64,000 nt of DNA, taken from positions 7,271,909 through 7,335,908 of the forward strand of contig NZ_KI421511.1 in assembly GCF_000473265.1 (NCBI RefSeq), read 5' to 3'. Both the position numbers and the translations under genes were made by a program. The notes below the pieces were generated by a model. That model saw only the letters and a list, made by a program, of their open reading frames with translations. It did no database searches and was not told where the DNA came from. How positions within the stretch are numbered: the first letter of the stretch is position 1; every line of letters starts with the position of its first letter. Below, piece after piece: positions 23,640-32,414 of this stretch. The stretch is from Amycolatopsis thermoflava N1165 (GTDB taxonomy: Bacteria > Actinomycetota > Actinomycetes > Mycobacteriales > Pseudonocardiaceae).

Positions 23640-24508
23640 CAGACCACGCCCGGTCCCGCGGACGAGCCCACCTGCAGGCCGAGCCGGTTGAGGGCGTAGG
23701 CCAGCGCGTCGGCCAGCCGGGCGCGGGTGGCGACCTCGCCGAGGTCGATGCCGAGCTGCACCATCGTGTTGGCGATCTGCGGGCGGATACCGCTGATGAC
23801 ACACTCCGCGCCCATCAGCCGCGCCGCCATGGCGGTCTTGAGCAGGTGCTGGGCCACCATCGTGTCGACCGTGGGCACGCCGGTGATGTCCAGGATCGCG
23901 ACCTTGGCCTGGTGGGTCATGATCGACTGCAGCAGGCTCTCGGTGGCGACCTGGCTGCGCATGCTGTCCAGGGTGCCGATCAGCGGGATCGCCAGCACCC
24001 CGTCCCACAGTTTGATGACCGGCGTGGACAGCTCGGTCAGCTGCTCGCGCTGGATGGCCAGGGTCTCCTTGGCCGACGCCAGCGCCGACTCGACGAGCAC
24101 CAGCCGCAGGGTGTCCACCGCGCTGGAGAGCAGCAGGGCGCCCGCTGTGAGCAATTCCGCATCCGCGGTCTCCTGCCAGAGGCGCAGCAGCGGCTTCTTG
24201 AGGTCGCTCACCTCGACGGCGGTGCGCGGGCTCACACCCTCGTTGCCGTCGAGCTGCGAGGCGAGCGCGGTGAGCAGCGAGCGCAGGTCGTTGAAGCCGT
24301 CGGCGGCCGGGCTGTCCGCGTCACCGGCCGCGATGGCCCGGCGGATCCCCCGCAGGACCTCGGCGCTGTCGCCGGCGGCCTGATCGGAATCCTGCGCCAC
24401 GGAGCGGAAGAAAGGTGAGTCGGCCCACTGCGCGACGATCGATTCCTTTTGGGCGTCAAGGAAATCGCTGACCACAGTGGTGATCTGGCGGTCGGAGGTT
24501 GTCGTCAT
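23639..24508 (-). CDS. rsbR: RsbR-type stressosome sensor
   Basis: 289 residues from ATG 24508 (GGGAG upstream). An all-helical N-terminal sensor (residues ~1-150) is followed by the RsbR linker 'ELSTPVIKLWDGVLAIPLIG' and a STAS domain with 'KVAILDITGVPTVDTMVAQH', where the Thr residues match those phosphorylated by RsbT. It carries no haem-binding His typical of globin-type sensors that I can point to. It heads the operon R-S-T-TX-PP2C; the signal is unknown. Confidence 0.9.
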   Translation of the reverse strand: MTTTSDRQITTVVSDFLDAQKESIVAQWADSPFFRSVAQDSDQAAGDSAEVLRGIRRAIAAGDADSPAADGFNDLRSLLTALASQLDGNEGVSPRTAVEVSDLKKPLLRLWQETADAELLTAGALLLSSAVDTLRLVLVESALASAKETLAIQREQLTELSTPVIKLWDGVLAIPLIGTLDSMRSQVATESLLQSIMTHQAKVAILDITGVPTVDTMVAQHLLKTAMAARLMGAECVISGIRPQIANTMVQLGIDLGEVATRARLADALAYALNRLGLQVGSSAGPGVV

Positions 24509-24661
24509 CGCTCCCAGGCTCCAGCATGGTGGAAGGTCGTAAGCAGAACGATCCGCAGTGTTGCGCAGAGTTCGTTGGCTTGCGGCAAACTTATTGCACA
24601 CGGCCGCCGGGCGACAACCGGGGCCGAAGCCGACGCCACGATTTTGGAGAGAGTTCGAACC

Positions 24662-25030
24662 ATGACGACGGACGAAGGCGCGACAAGGTCCGCCACGGCT
24701 TCCGTGGTGCGCACGGAGGCCAGCGGCGACAGCGGACGTGTGCTGCTGCTCGGCGAGATCGACCACGGCGCGGTGGACCAGCTGGACCAGGCCGTGGAGA
24801 AGCTGCTCGGATCCGGCGTGATCCACCTGGTGCTCGACTTCGAAGGCCTCAACTTCTTCGACTCGGCCTGCATCAGCGCCCTGATCAGGGCGAAGACCAG
24901 CGCGGAGGAGCAGGGCGGCACGGTGAAGCTGGCCAACGTGGACCGCTACGCGCGGCGCATCCTGGACATCACCGGACTGCTGGGCTCGTTCACCATCGAG
25001 GGTGAGGAGTCACCCAGCGCTCGTGCGTGA
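24662..25030 (+). CDS. STAS-domain protein
   Basis: 122 residues from ATG 24662 with GGAGAG upstream. The STAS core is 'RVLLLGEIDHGAVDQLDQAV' and 'HLVLDFEGLNFFDSACISAL', Ser in the SpoIIAA-like phosphosite context. Divergent from rsbR, so possibly a substrate of the PP2C or of one of the local kinases. It is more diverged from the other STAS proteins of this block than they are from each other. Confidence 0.85.
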   Translation: MTTDEGATRSATASVVRTEASGDSGRVLLLGEIDHGAVDQLDQAVEKLLGSGVIHLVLDFEGLNFFDSACISALIRAKTSAEEQGGTVKLANVDRYARRILDITGLLGSFTIEGEESPSARA

Positions 25031-25177
25031 GGCAGCCCGCGCGCGCACCCACAGTGAAATGGCAGGTTTGGGATTCGCGAGCCAGGGGTAGCCCGGCTGG
25101 GCCATGAGCGGTTTCAAACCCGTCAAGGGGCCGGTTTCCGGCGAGGCGTCAAGCAGGGGCGCCCCGCCGGGTATCTG

Positions 25178-25612
25178 GTGGGCGAAGTGCGAGGGCAGAT
25201 GTACCTGGAATACGAGGACGCGCAGGCGCGGGGGCTGCGGCGGTACGTGCGACTGGTGACCGAGGCTCTGGGGCTGGGCGGCAACGCCTACTTCGTGCAG
25301 ATAGACCCACCACCGGCAAACGCATACCTGGCGCTGGAGCGGCGCCTTCCCGAGTTCCCCGACCGCGACGCCGCCCTTCTCTGGAGTGAGGACACCGGGT
25401 GGTCGCTGGTCGTCGAATCGCACTGCGGCGAGGACCTGATCGTCCTGGCCTACCTCGGCGCCGACGTCCTGCCCGCGCCACGGGTGGTGGCGCGGTTCGC
25501 CGAGGACCTGTGCGACGGCGTGGCGGCCGGCGTCCTCGAGCCGCCGGTCTGGGATCCGGTGGACGTCCGGGAGCGGCTGGCCGCGTATTCCGCGCCGGCG
25601 CTGGCGGGCTGA
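25178..25612 (+). CDS. DUF6292 family protein
   Basis: 144 residues from GTG 25178 (ATG at 25199 is an alternative). 'RYVRLVTEALGLGGNAYFVQ', 'NAYLALERRLPEFPDRDAAL' and 'LLWSEDTGWSLVVE' are characteristic of a Pseudonocardiaceae-enriched family annotated DUF6292. Function unknown; the fold is small and mixed alpha/beta. It stands between two STAS genes, but the family is widely scattered in such genomes and need not belong to the signalling set. Confidence 0.65.
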   Translation: MGEVRGQMYLEYEDAQARGLRRYVRLVTEALGLGGNAYFVQIDPPPANAYLALERRLPEFPDRDAALLWSEDTGWSLVVESHCGEDLIVLAYLGADVLPAPRVVARFAEDLCDGVAAGVLEPPVWDPVDVRERLAAYSAPALAG

Positions 25613-25696
25613 CGAAGCTCGAGATCTGCCGACTTCCCGGCCCCGCATTAGGCTGAACGCACCGCAGGTGTCCCTACGCGTGTCCGGGAGGTTCCG

Positions 25697-26050
25697 TTGG
25701 CCGAAGAAGCTTTCGCGGTGCGTCACCGGGTGACCGGGGACGCCGTCGTGGTGACCGTCTCCGGCGGTGTGGACCTGTGTTCCGCACCGGCGATGATCAG
25801 CGAGATGGACCAGGCCCGCCGCGCGGCCGTGCCGCCGCAGCCGGTGATCGTCGACCTGTCCCAGGTGGACTTCCTCGGTTCCGCCGGGTTGTCCCTGCTC
25901 GTCGAGGCCGAGCAGCGGTGTGCCGAGGCCGGCACACCGCTGCGGCTGGTCGCGTCCAACCGAGTCGTGCTGCGCGCGCTGGAGGCGGCCGATCTGCGGC
26001 AGGTGTTCACCGTTTCCGAAACTCTCGAATGCGCCCTGGGTGAGGGCTGA
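25697..26050 (+). CDS. STAS-domain anti-sigma factor antagonist (TTG start)
   Basis: 117 residues. The start is TTG at 25697, decided by GGGAGG five bases upstream and by the absence of a nearer ATG/GTG. 'AVVVTVSGGVDLCSAPAMIS' and 'PVIVDLSQVDFLGSAGLSLL' are the STAS core, nearly parallel to the protein at 19520-19885, including the common tail motif 'LRLVASNRVVLRALE'. It lies 8 bases before the hybrid kinase gene and is surely co-transcribed, making it the probable substrate of that protein's phosphatase or ATPase domain. Confidence 0.88.
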   Translation: MAEEAFAVRHRVTGDAVVVTVSGGVDLCSAPAMISEMDQARRAAVPPQPVIVDLSQVDFLGSAGLSLLVEAEQRCAEAGTPLRLVASNRVVLRALEAADLRQVFTVSETLECALGEG

Positions 26051-26058
26051 CACGGTCG

Positions 26059-29000
26059 ATGACGCGTCCGGCTGACACGTCCTATTTGGACGCAGTGGGT
26101 GAGATGGGGGCGATGGTCGCCGCACGCGACTGGACGGCGACCGCCCTCGGCCCGATCGGGGAGTGGCCGCGTGAGCTGCACGCCGCGTTGCGCCTGGTGC
26201 TGTCGTCGCGGTTCCCGATGCTGGTGTGGTGGGGGCCCGAGCTCACCGTCTTCTACAACGACGCCTACCGCCCGGCGATGGGCGAGAAGCACCCGCGCTA
26301 CCTCGGGCGCCCGGCGTCCGAGTGCTGGGCGGAGGCGTGGGCCGAACTGGGGCCGCTGACACGTCACGTCATGACCGGTCAGGGCGCCACCTACTCGGAG
26401 AACCAGCTGCTGTTCCTCGACCGGCACAACTACCTCGAGGAGACGTACTGGACGTTCTCCTACAGCCCGATCTCCGGCGACCGGGGCGAGGTGCTGGGCA
26501 TCCTGGTCGCGGTCCAGGACACCACCGAGCAGGTGGTCCGCCAGCGCAGGATGGAAGTGCTCAACGACCTCGGCGAGGTGTCGGCGGCCGGGTCGGTGGC
26601 GCAGACCGCGCGGTCGGCGGTGTCCGCGCTGAGCCGCCACGGCGCCGATCTGCCGTTCGCGCTGGCGTACCTGTTCGACGAGGGGCAGGCGTCGCTGGCC
26701 GCCGCGTACGGGGTCGGCCCCGGGGAGCGCGCCGCGCCCGCGGTGCTGCACCGCGGCGGGGAACCGGTCTGGCCGTTGTGGGACGGCGGGACCCGGGTGT
26801 GCGACGGGTTGCGGAAGCGGTTCGGGCCGGACTTCGTGCAACCGGTGGTGGTCGGCACGGCCGCGCCGGACCGCGCCGTGGTGCTGCCGCTGGTCGCCGC
26901 CGGGCGGGTGGGGCCGGTGGGCGCACTGGTGCTCGGGGTGTCGGCCTACCAGGCGCTGGACGCGGACTACCGGGCCTTCCTCGAACTGCTCGGCGGCCAG
27001 GTGTCGAGTCTGATCACCGACGCGCTCGCCTACGAGGGCGAGCGCCGCCGCTCGGAGGCGCTGGCCGAACTGGATCGCGCGAAGAGCGAGTTCTTCGCGA
27101 ACGTCAGTCACGAGTTCCGCACCCCGCTGACGCTCATCACCGGCCCGGCCGAGGACGCGCTGGCCGACACCGCCGAGCCGTTGCCGCCCGGTCAGCGCGA
27201 GCGGCTGGAGCTGGTGCACCGCAACGCCGGACGGCTGCGGCGGCTGGTGAACGACCTGCTCGACTTCGCCAAGCTCGAAGCCGGTCGTCTGCAACCGGAC
27301 TCCGCGCCGCACGACCTGGCCGCGCTGACCACGGAGATCGCGGAGAGTTTCGCCCCGGCCGTGCGGCGCGCCGGGCTGCGGTTCGAGATCGACTGCCCGC
27401 CGTTGTCCCGCGCGGTGGTCGTCGACCCGGACATGTGGGAGAAGATCGTCCTCAACCTGCTGTCCAACGGGCTCAAGTACACGCGGGAGGGCGGGGTCGC
27501 GGTCCGGCTGCGGGAGGTGGACGGGCACGCCGAGCTGACGGTCGCCGACACCGGCGCCGGCATCCCGGCCGACGAGCTGCCCAGGCTGTTCCAGCGGTTC
27601 CACCGGGCGCGCGGGCGGGAGGGCCGCTCCCACGAGGGCGCCGGGATCGGGCTGGCGCTGGTGCAGGAACTGGTGCGGCTGCACGACGGCACGGTGTGCG
27701 CGGATTCGGTGGAGGGGGCCGGGAGCACGTTCTGCGTCCGGTTGCCGCTTGCTGCGGTCGCGCCGCCGAAGGCCGTCGACTTCGCGCTCGCCGCCGCGCC
27801 CGCCTACCGCGAGGAGGCGTTGCAGTGGCGCGTCGACGGGGAAGGCGAGACGGCGCAGTCCGGCGAGCAGCCGGGGCCGACGCTGCTGGTGGTCGAGGAC
27901 AACAACGATCTGAGCCGGTTCATCGCACGGATGCTGCGCCCGGTCGGCCGGGTCCTGCTCGCGCGGGACGGCGTCGAGGGGCTGGAGCTGGCGCGGCGGC
28001 ACCGCCCGGATCTCGTGTTGTCGGACGTGATGATGCCGCGCCTGGACGGGTTCGGGCTCATCCGGGCGTTGCGGGCGGAACCGGCGACGAAGTCGGTGCC
28101 GGTGTTGTTCCTGTCCGCGCGGGCCGGGGTCGAGGCGGCGGTGTCCGGTCTGGAGGCCGGTGCGGACGACTACCTGCCGAAACCGTTTTCCGGCGCGGAG
28201 CTGCTGGCGCGGGTGCGGGCGAACCTGGCGCTGTCCGGTCTGCGGCGGCGCGAGTCGGAGTTCCGCCGCGCGTTGTTCGAGTCGTTGCGGGAAGGCGTGT
28301 TCGTCGCGGACAGCGACGGGACGGTGGTCGAGGTCAACCCGGCGTTCGCCACGATCACCGGGTATGGCGGGGATAGCGTGCCGATGGCGTGGCCGTACCC
28401 GTGGCTGGGTGCGGAGGCCGAGCGCGTGCCGGCCGCCGACCTGGTGGGCTACCTGGGTGACGGGCACGAGGTGTCGGTCCGGGTGGAGCGCCCGGACGGG
28501 AGCGAGGCGTGGGCCGCGCTGACCCTGACGCGCGTCGCCGAGAACGACGGGCGGGCTTGGCTGGTCGGGACGCTGCGGGACGTGACGGTCGAGAAGGAGG
28601 CGGCGGACCGGGAGGCGGTGCTGGCCGCGTTCGCCGCGGACCTGGCGGCTGCCACCGATGTGGCGGAGGTGCTGAACGCCGGGGTGTCGGCGTTGCGGGC
28701 GATCCTCGGTGCGACGCGGGTGGTGGCGGCTATCTGGCCGACGGTGGAGAGCGGCGGGTTGCTCGCGGGCGATCCGGAGGCCGGTTCGTTCGACGAGCTG
28801 GAGCCCGAGTTGTACGAGCGGCTGGACCGCGCGCGCCGTCAGGCGCCGGGGCAGATCTGGCCTGCGGAGGCGAGCCGGGAACTCGGGGCGACGCTCGGCA
28901 GTGGTGATTCGGTGGTGTTGGCGGAGCGGGCGGACCAGGTGCTGGGCGCCGAGGACCGCGCGTTGTTCGGGATGCTGGTGGCGCAGCTCGCGCAGGCGCT

Positions 29001-30108
29001 CGGCCGGGCCCGCAGCTACGACGAGGCGCGTGCGGTCGCGCTGACCCTGCAGCACGCGATCCTGGGCCCGACGGACCTGCCGGCCGGATTCGCGGTGCGG
29101 TACGAACCGGCGGTGCGGCCGCTGGAGGTCGGCGGCGACTGGTACGACGTGGCGCGGTTGCCGGACGGCCGGATCGCGGTGGTCGTGGGAGATTGTGTCG
29201 GCAGGGGGCTCGCCGCGGCGTCGGTGATGGGGCAGCTGCGCAGTGCGTGCAGTGCGCTCCTGTTGAGTTACGGCGATCCCGCGCGGGCGCTGGACCAGCT
29301 GGACGGGTTCGCCCGGCAGATCCCGGGCGCCTTGTGCACCACGGTGTTCTGTGCGGTGGTCGACCCGGTGGCCGGGGTGGTGACGTACTCCAGCGCCGGT
29401 CACCCGTCGGCGGTGCTCAGCCACGCCGACGGCAGTGATCAGCTGCTGGACCAGGCGTTGTCGGTCCCGTTGGCGGTGCGCCGGTCGGCGGACCGTCCAC
29501 GTGCGACGGTGCCATTGCGGCCGGGTTCGGTGCTGTTGCTGTACACGGACGGCTTGGTGGAGCGGCACGGCCAGCCGATCGACGAGGCGATCGAAGGCGC
29601 GCGGGTGGCGGTGCGCGAGGTGCCGCGCCGGCAGTCGGCGGAGATCACCGAGCACCTGCTGGACAGGCTGTTGCCGCCGTCCGGCCACAACGACGACGTG
29701 GCGGTGCTGGTCTACGTGCACCCGCCTGGTCCGATGCGCCTGGAGCTGCCCGCGGAACCCGGGAGCCTGGTCGCCATGCGGCGGGAGTTGCGGCAGTGGC
29801 TGGCCCAGTCCGACGTCCCCGACGAGGCGGCCGCGGACGTGATCCTGGCCGTCGACGAAGCGTGCACGAACTCGATCGAACACGGCTACCCCGGCCGGGA
29901 CGACGGCACCCTGACGCTGACCGCAACCGCCGACGAGGGTTCCGTGGAAATCGTGATCACCGACGACGGCAAGTGGCGCCCACCCCCAGCCGACAAGGGG
30001 ATAAGGGGTCGGGGAGTAGGTTTGATGCGCGCACTGATGACCGAAGTGGACATCACGCCAGGGGAACAGGGCAGCCGGGTGCGCCTGATGCGAAACTGGA
30101 AAGACTAG
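26059..30108 (+). CDS. Hybrid sensor: PAS-GAF-HisKA-HATPase-REC-PAS-GAF-PP2C-HATPase
   Basis: 1349 residues. Order: PAS-like (~30-150), GAF-like (~165-330), HisKA with His351 in 'NVSHEFRTPL', HATPase (~460-570, 'NLLSNGLKYT', 'DTGAGIP', 'GAGIGLAL'), receiver (~610-725, phospho-acceptor Asp656 in 'LVLSDVMMPRLDG'), PAS (~735-845), GAF (~855-1000), SpoIIE-type PP2C (~1015-1205, 'GGDWYDVARL', 'GDCVGRGLAAASVMG', 'LYTDGLVERHG', 'HNDDVAVLVY') and a RsbW-like ATPase (~1215-1345, 'LAVDEACTNSIEHGYPG'). His-Asp signalling is thus hard-wired to a STAS-phosphatase/kinase pair in one polypeptide. The preceding STAS gene (8 bp gap) is the likely substrate. Membrane segments are absent; it is cytosolic. Confidence 0.92.
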   Translation: MTRPADTSYLDAVGEMGAMVAARDWTATALGPIGEWPRELHAALRLVLSSRFPMLVWWGPELTVFYNDAYRPAMGEKHPRYLGRPASECWAEAWAELGPLTRHVMTGQGATYSENQLLFLDRHNYLEETYWTFSYSPISGDRGEVLGILVAVQDTTEQVVRQRRMEVLNDLGEVSAAGSVAQTARSAVSALSRHGADLPFALAYLFDEGQASLAAAYGVGPGERAAPAVLHRGGEPVWPLWDGGTRVCDGLRKRFGPDFVQPVVVGTAAPDRAVVLPLVAAGRVGPVGALVLGVSAYQALDADYRAFLELLGGQVSSLITDALAYEGERRRSEALAELDRAKSEFFANVSHEFRTPLTLITGPAEDALADTAEPLPPGQRERLELVHRNAGRLRRLVNDLLDFAKLEAGRLQPDSAPHDLAALTTEIAESFAPAVRRAGLRFEIDCPPLSRAVVVDPDMWEKIVLNLLSNGLKYTREGGVAVRLREVDGHAELTVADTGAGIPADELPRLFQRFHRARGREGRSHEGAGIGLALVQELVRLHDGTVCADSVEGAGSTFCVRLPLAAVAPPKAVDFALAAAPAYREEALQWRVDGEGETAQSGEQPGPTLLVVEDNNDLSRFIARMLRPVGRVLLARDGVEGLELARRHRPDLVLSDVMMPRLDGFGLIRALRAEPATKSVPVLFLSARAGVEAAVSGLEAGADDYLPKPFSGAELLARVRANLALSGLRRRESEFRRALFESLREGVFVADSDGTVVEVNPAFATITGYGGDSVPMAWPYPWLGAEAERVPAADLVGYLGDGHEVSVRVERPDGSEAWAALTLTRVAENDGRAWLVGTLRDVTVEKEAADREAVLAAFAADLAAATDVAEVLNAGVSALRAILGATRVVAAIWPTVESGGLLAGDPEAGSFDELEPELYERLDRARRQAPGQIWPAEASRELGATLGSGDSVVLAERADQVLGAEDRALFGMLVAQLAQALGRARSYDEARAVALTLQHAILGPTDLPAGFAVRYEPAVRPLEVGGDWYDVARLPDGRIAVVVGDCVGRGLAAASVMGQLRSACSALLLSYGDPARALDQLDGFARQIPGALCTTVFCAVVDPVAGVVTYSSAGHPSAVLSHADGSDQLLDQALSVPLAVRRSADRPRATVPLRPGSVLLLYTDGLVERHGQPIDEAIEGARVAVREVPRRQSAEITEHLLDRLLPPSGHNDDVAVLVYVHPPGPMRLELPAEPGSLVAMRRELRQWLAQSDVPDEAAADVILAVDEACTNSIEHGYPGRDDGTLTLTATADEGSVEIVITDDGKWRPPPADKGIRGRGVGLMRALMTEVDITPGEQGSRVRLMRNWKD

Positions 30109-30121
30109 CGCGCAGCGCAAT

Positions 30122-30570
30122 CTTTGAACCAAACCCAAGGTAGCTGGGTGGTCATCCCGTCGCCTGACACCGGCGCGATCACCTTGAGCCAGGGCCGCAA
30201 CCTGCGTGCTTTCCGGCGGCCGACCATGCCAACCTTGCGGCCCTGGCTCAAGGTGATATGCACAAACCGGAAGGCGACGGGATGACCACCCAGCCACCCA
30301 CCCAAGGTGAGACGAGGCACCCCTAGGTCATCCCGGAGCCTGCCCGTCCGGCGAGGACTCTTTTGATCTTTAAACCCGCGCCTTCGCGCAAAAAACAGCG
30401 CCTCACGGCGCCGAACGGTCGCCTTCCGACCACCCCCGCCCCCTCTCCCTGATTGTGTTTCAGTCGCCGATCAGGCGTGTCAAGGCGGGAAAGAGTACCT
30501 TGACACGCCTGATCGGCGACCAAAGATCGGCTGTGGATCGGGGGCGGGGGAGGTCTGGTTGGGGTAGTCG
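30122..30570 (-). repeat. Composite palindromic element, copy B
   Basis: About 449 bp, the reverse-orientation counterpart of 18587-19027, again between convergent gene ends (30108 and 30599). Nested hairpin: outer arms 30143-30164/30273-30294 and inner arms 30178-30200/30235-30257, identical in sequence to copy A. Small hairpins: 30378-30389 (GCGC arms) and 30398-30411 (minus-strand GTGA tetraloop). Long hairpin: perfect 22 bp arms 30464-30485/30498-30519. The long hairpin differs from copy A at two positions on each arm, compensated so that pairing is kept. Confidence 0.9.
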
Positions 30571-30598
30571 CTTGCTTTTCGTTGCCGGGTTCCTGTTT

Positions 30599-32377
30599 TT
30601 AGCTCTTGTTGAAGTGTTGTGCCCAGCTGTCCTTTGTGGTCATGTCAGGCAAGGCTGCTCGGTATTGGTCCGCGGCCTGTTCTGCCTCTTTGCGGAATCG
30701 CAGGAGGACCTTCGCCCCTTCGGTGGCCAGTTTCCTCGCCAGGGCCCGGTCCCGCTGCCGAATCTTCACCCCCTCTTGCGACGGGTCCGTCACCACCGCC
30801 CTATCGAACAGTGCCACATGCCACCACTCGCTGTCCCGCGCCGAAACGGCCGCCTCCCCATGCGACTTCCCCAGCAGGTGCCACGCGATTCGCTTCGCCA
30901 TCACCAGTCCTGGGCGCGATGGCTCCGGTCCGGATCGGACAGTGCGCGTGCCGGCAACCGACGATACCGGCCGCAGCTGGGTTTCCGGGTGTTCCAGGCG
31001 CAGCTTCCGCACCGCTGCCACGGCTTGCGCGCCGCCATCCGACAGTACCTCCGGGCCGCGCAGGAAGTCCTCTATCGCCAGGATGAGCGTCGCGGCCAGG
31101 GCGTACCTCATCGACACCAGGTAGCGTGCCAGTTCACCCGCCAGGAAAGCCGCGGTCCCTTGGAAATCGCCGTGCAGGGCGGCCACGATCAGGCCGTTGC
31201 GGACGCTGAAGTACCGCGGCCAGTCGTCCCAGTCCTTCCACCAGAAGTCCGCGTGCCAGACTCCGGCGCCGGCCAGTGTGATGCTCGGGTGGCCGGCGGC
31301 CCGGGCTCGCAAGCCGTACTCGATGTCGTCCCACTGGAAGAACATCGGCAGCGGCAAGCCGATCGACTCCACCACCTCGGGCGGCACCAGGCACGTCCAC
31401 CACGCGTTGTACTCGCCGTCCACGTGCAGGTCCAGCTTGTGTTCCCGCAGGTCCACGTCCTGGTAGGCGCCCGGCACCGGACGGCCCGCTCGCAAGCGTG
31501 GCAGGTCCGCATACTCGGCCGCCACCTGCAGGCGGTGCGGGTGCAGCAGTTGCAGCATCTGCGAACCGACGATCGCCGGGGCCACGGTCAGCTCGGCGAA
31601 CGCGATCAGGCGCAACACCGTTTCCGGCTCCAGCACGATGTCGTCGTCCATCAGCACCACGTGCGGGCGACGACCCTCGGTCATGGCCTCGCTCAAGCCG
31701 CGCGCGAACCCGCCCGCGCCGCCGAGGTTCGGCTGCCGCACGTACCGCAGCTTCCCGCCCAGCCCGGCGCGCTCGACGGGCGCCGGATCGCTGCCCTGGT
31801 CCACCACGAACACGGCGTCCAGCGCGTCCAGGCACTCCCGGTCCGCGGCGAGCGTCCGCAGGGTCGCGACGCACTCGTCCGGACGGTTGTGGGTGCACAT
31901 CGCGACCACCGCGCCGTGACCCCGGCCCGGGCCCGGCACCAGCCACCGGACGTCGTCGATCCGCAGCCGCCGGTTCTCTGTCGCGGCCTCCAGCCACAAT
32001 CCGCCACCGTCGGCGAAACGATTCAGCTCGGCCGTCAGTTCGGCGTATTCCGATTCCGCCGAATGGACGCGTGCGGAATCCACTGTGCGTTCCCGGCCGA
32101 GGCTGTCGGACGCCATCAGGAAAATCATTCCCGACCCACGCGCCCGCACCCGCAGCGTCACCCGCGGCACATCGGTCCACCGCTGCCAGTGACTGGCAGG
32201 GAAACGGCCGAAGTACGTGTTGGTGCTGATCCGCGCGTGTGGCTCCAGCGCGAACGCGGTGCGGCTCGCGGTGGCCGATCCGGCGACGATCTCCCGGTAC
32301 AGCTCGGCCGGTTCCCGGTCCCGCGGCGGCGCGAAGAATGTGCGCTGCGCCGTTCGTTCTCCGATCATGGGCGTCAC
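30599..32377 (-). CDS. glfT2: GlfT2-type UDP-galactofuranosyltransferase
   Basis: 592 residues (ATG 32368 with GAGGA upstream is an alternative start). N-terminal beta-rich domain, then a GT-A core: 'AVVAMCTHNRPDECVATL', 'HVVLMDDDIVLEPETVLRLI' (DDD metal/UDP motif), 'PMFFQWDDIEYGLRARAAGH' (catalytic base region) and 'GAGVWHADFWWKDWDDWPRY' (His ligand), all characteristic of mycobacterial GlfT2, which polymerises the alternating beta-1,5/1,6 galactan of arabinogalactan at the membrane. The C-terminal helical part fits the tetrameric enzyme. Isolated here from other arabinogalactan genes. Confidence 0.88.
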   Translation of the reverse strand: MTPMIGERTAQRTFFAPPRDREPAELYREIVAGSATASRTAFALEPHARISTNTYFGRFPASHWQRWTDVPRVTLRVRARGSGMIFLMASDSLGRERTVDSARVHSAESEYAELTAELNRFADGGGLWLEAATENRRLRIDDVRWLVPGPGRGHGAVVAMCTHNRPDECVATLRTLAADRECLDALDAVFVVDQGSDPAPVERAGLGGKLRYVRQPNLGGAGGFARGLSEAMTEGRRPHVVLMDDDIVLEPETVLRLIAFAELTVAPAIVGSQMLQLLHPHRLQVAAEYADLPRLRAGRPVPGAYQDVDLREHKLDLHVDGEYNAWWTCLVPPEVVESIGLPLPMFFQWDDIEYGLRARAAGHPSITLAGAGVWHADFWWKDWDDWPRYFSVRNGLIVAALHGDFQGTAAFLAGELARYLVSMRYALAATLILAIEDFLRGPEVLSDGGAQAVAAVRKLRLEHPETQLRPVSSVAGTRTVRSGPEPSRPGLVMAKRIAWHLLGKSHGEAAVSARDSEWWHVALFDRAVVTDPSQEGVKIRQRDRALARKLATEGAKVLLRFRKEAEQAADQYRAALPDMTTKDSWAQHFNKS

Positions 32378-32414
32378 GTCCTCGGCGTCGAGAATTGCGA
32401 CACCCTAACCGATT

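Noticed and set aside
25723-30297. Minus-strand open frame of ~1500 codons opposite the hybrid kinase
   Set aside because: It is the GC-rich antisense shadow of 26059-30108: His/Arg/Pro-rich composition, no domain, while the plus frame has nine recognisable domains. It also runs into palindromic copy B.
18587-30570. Composite transposon with inverted terminal IS elements
   Set aside because: Neither ~445 bp element encodes a transposase or shows target-site duplication at the outer ends, and both lie between gene 3' ends like REP-type elements.
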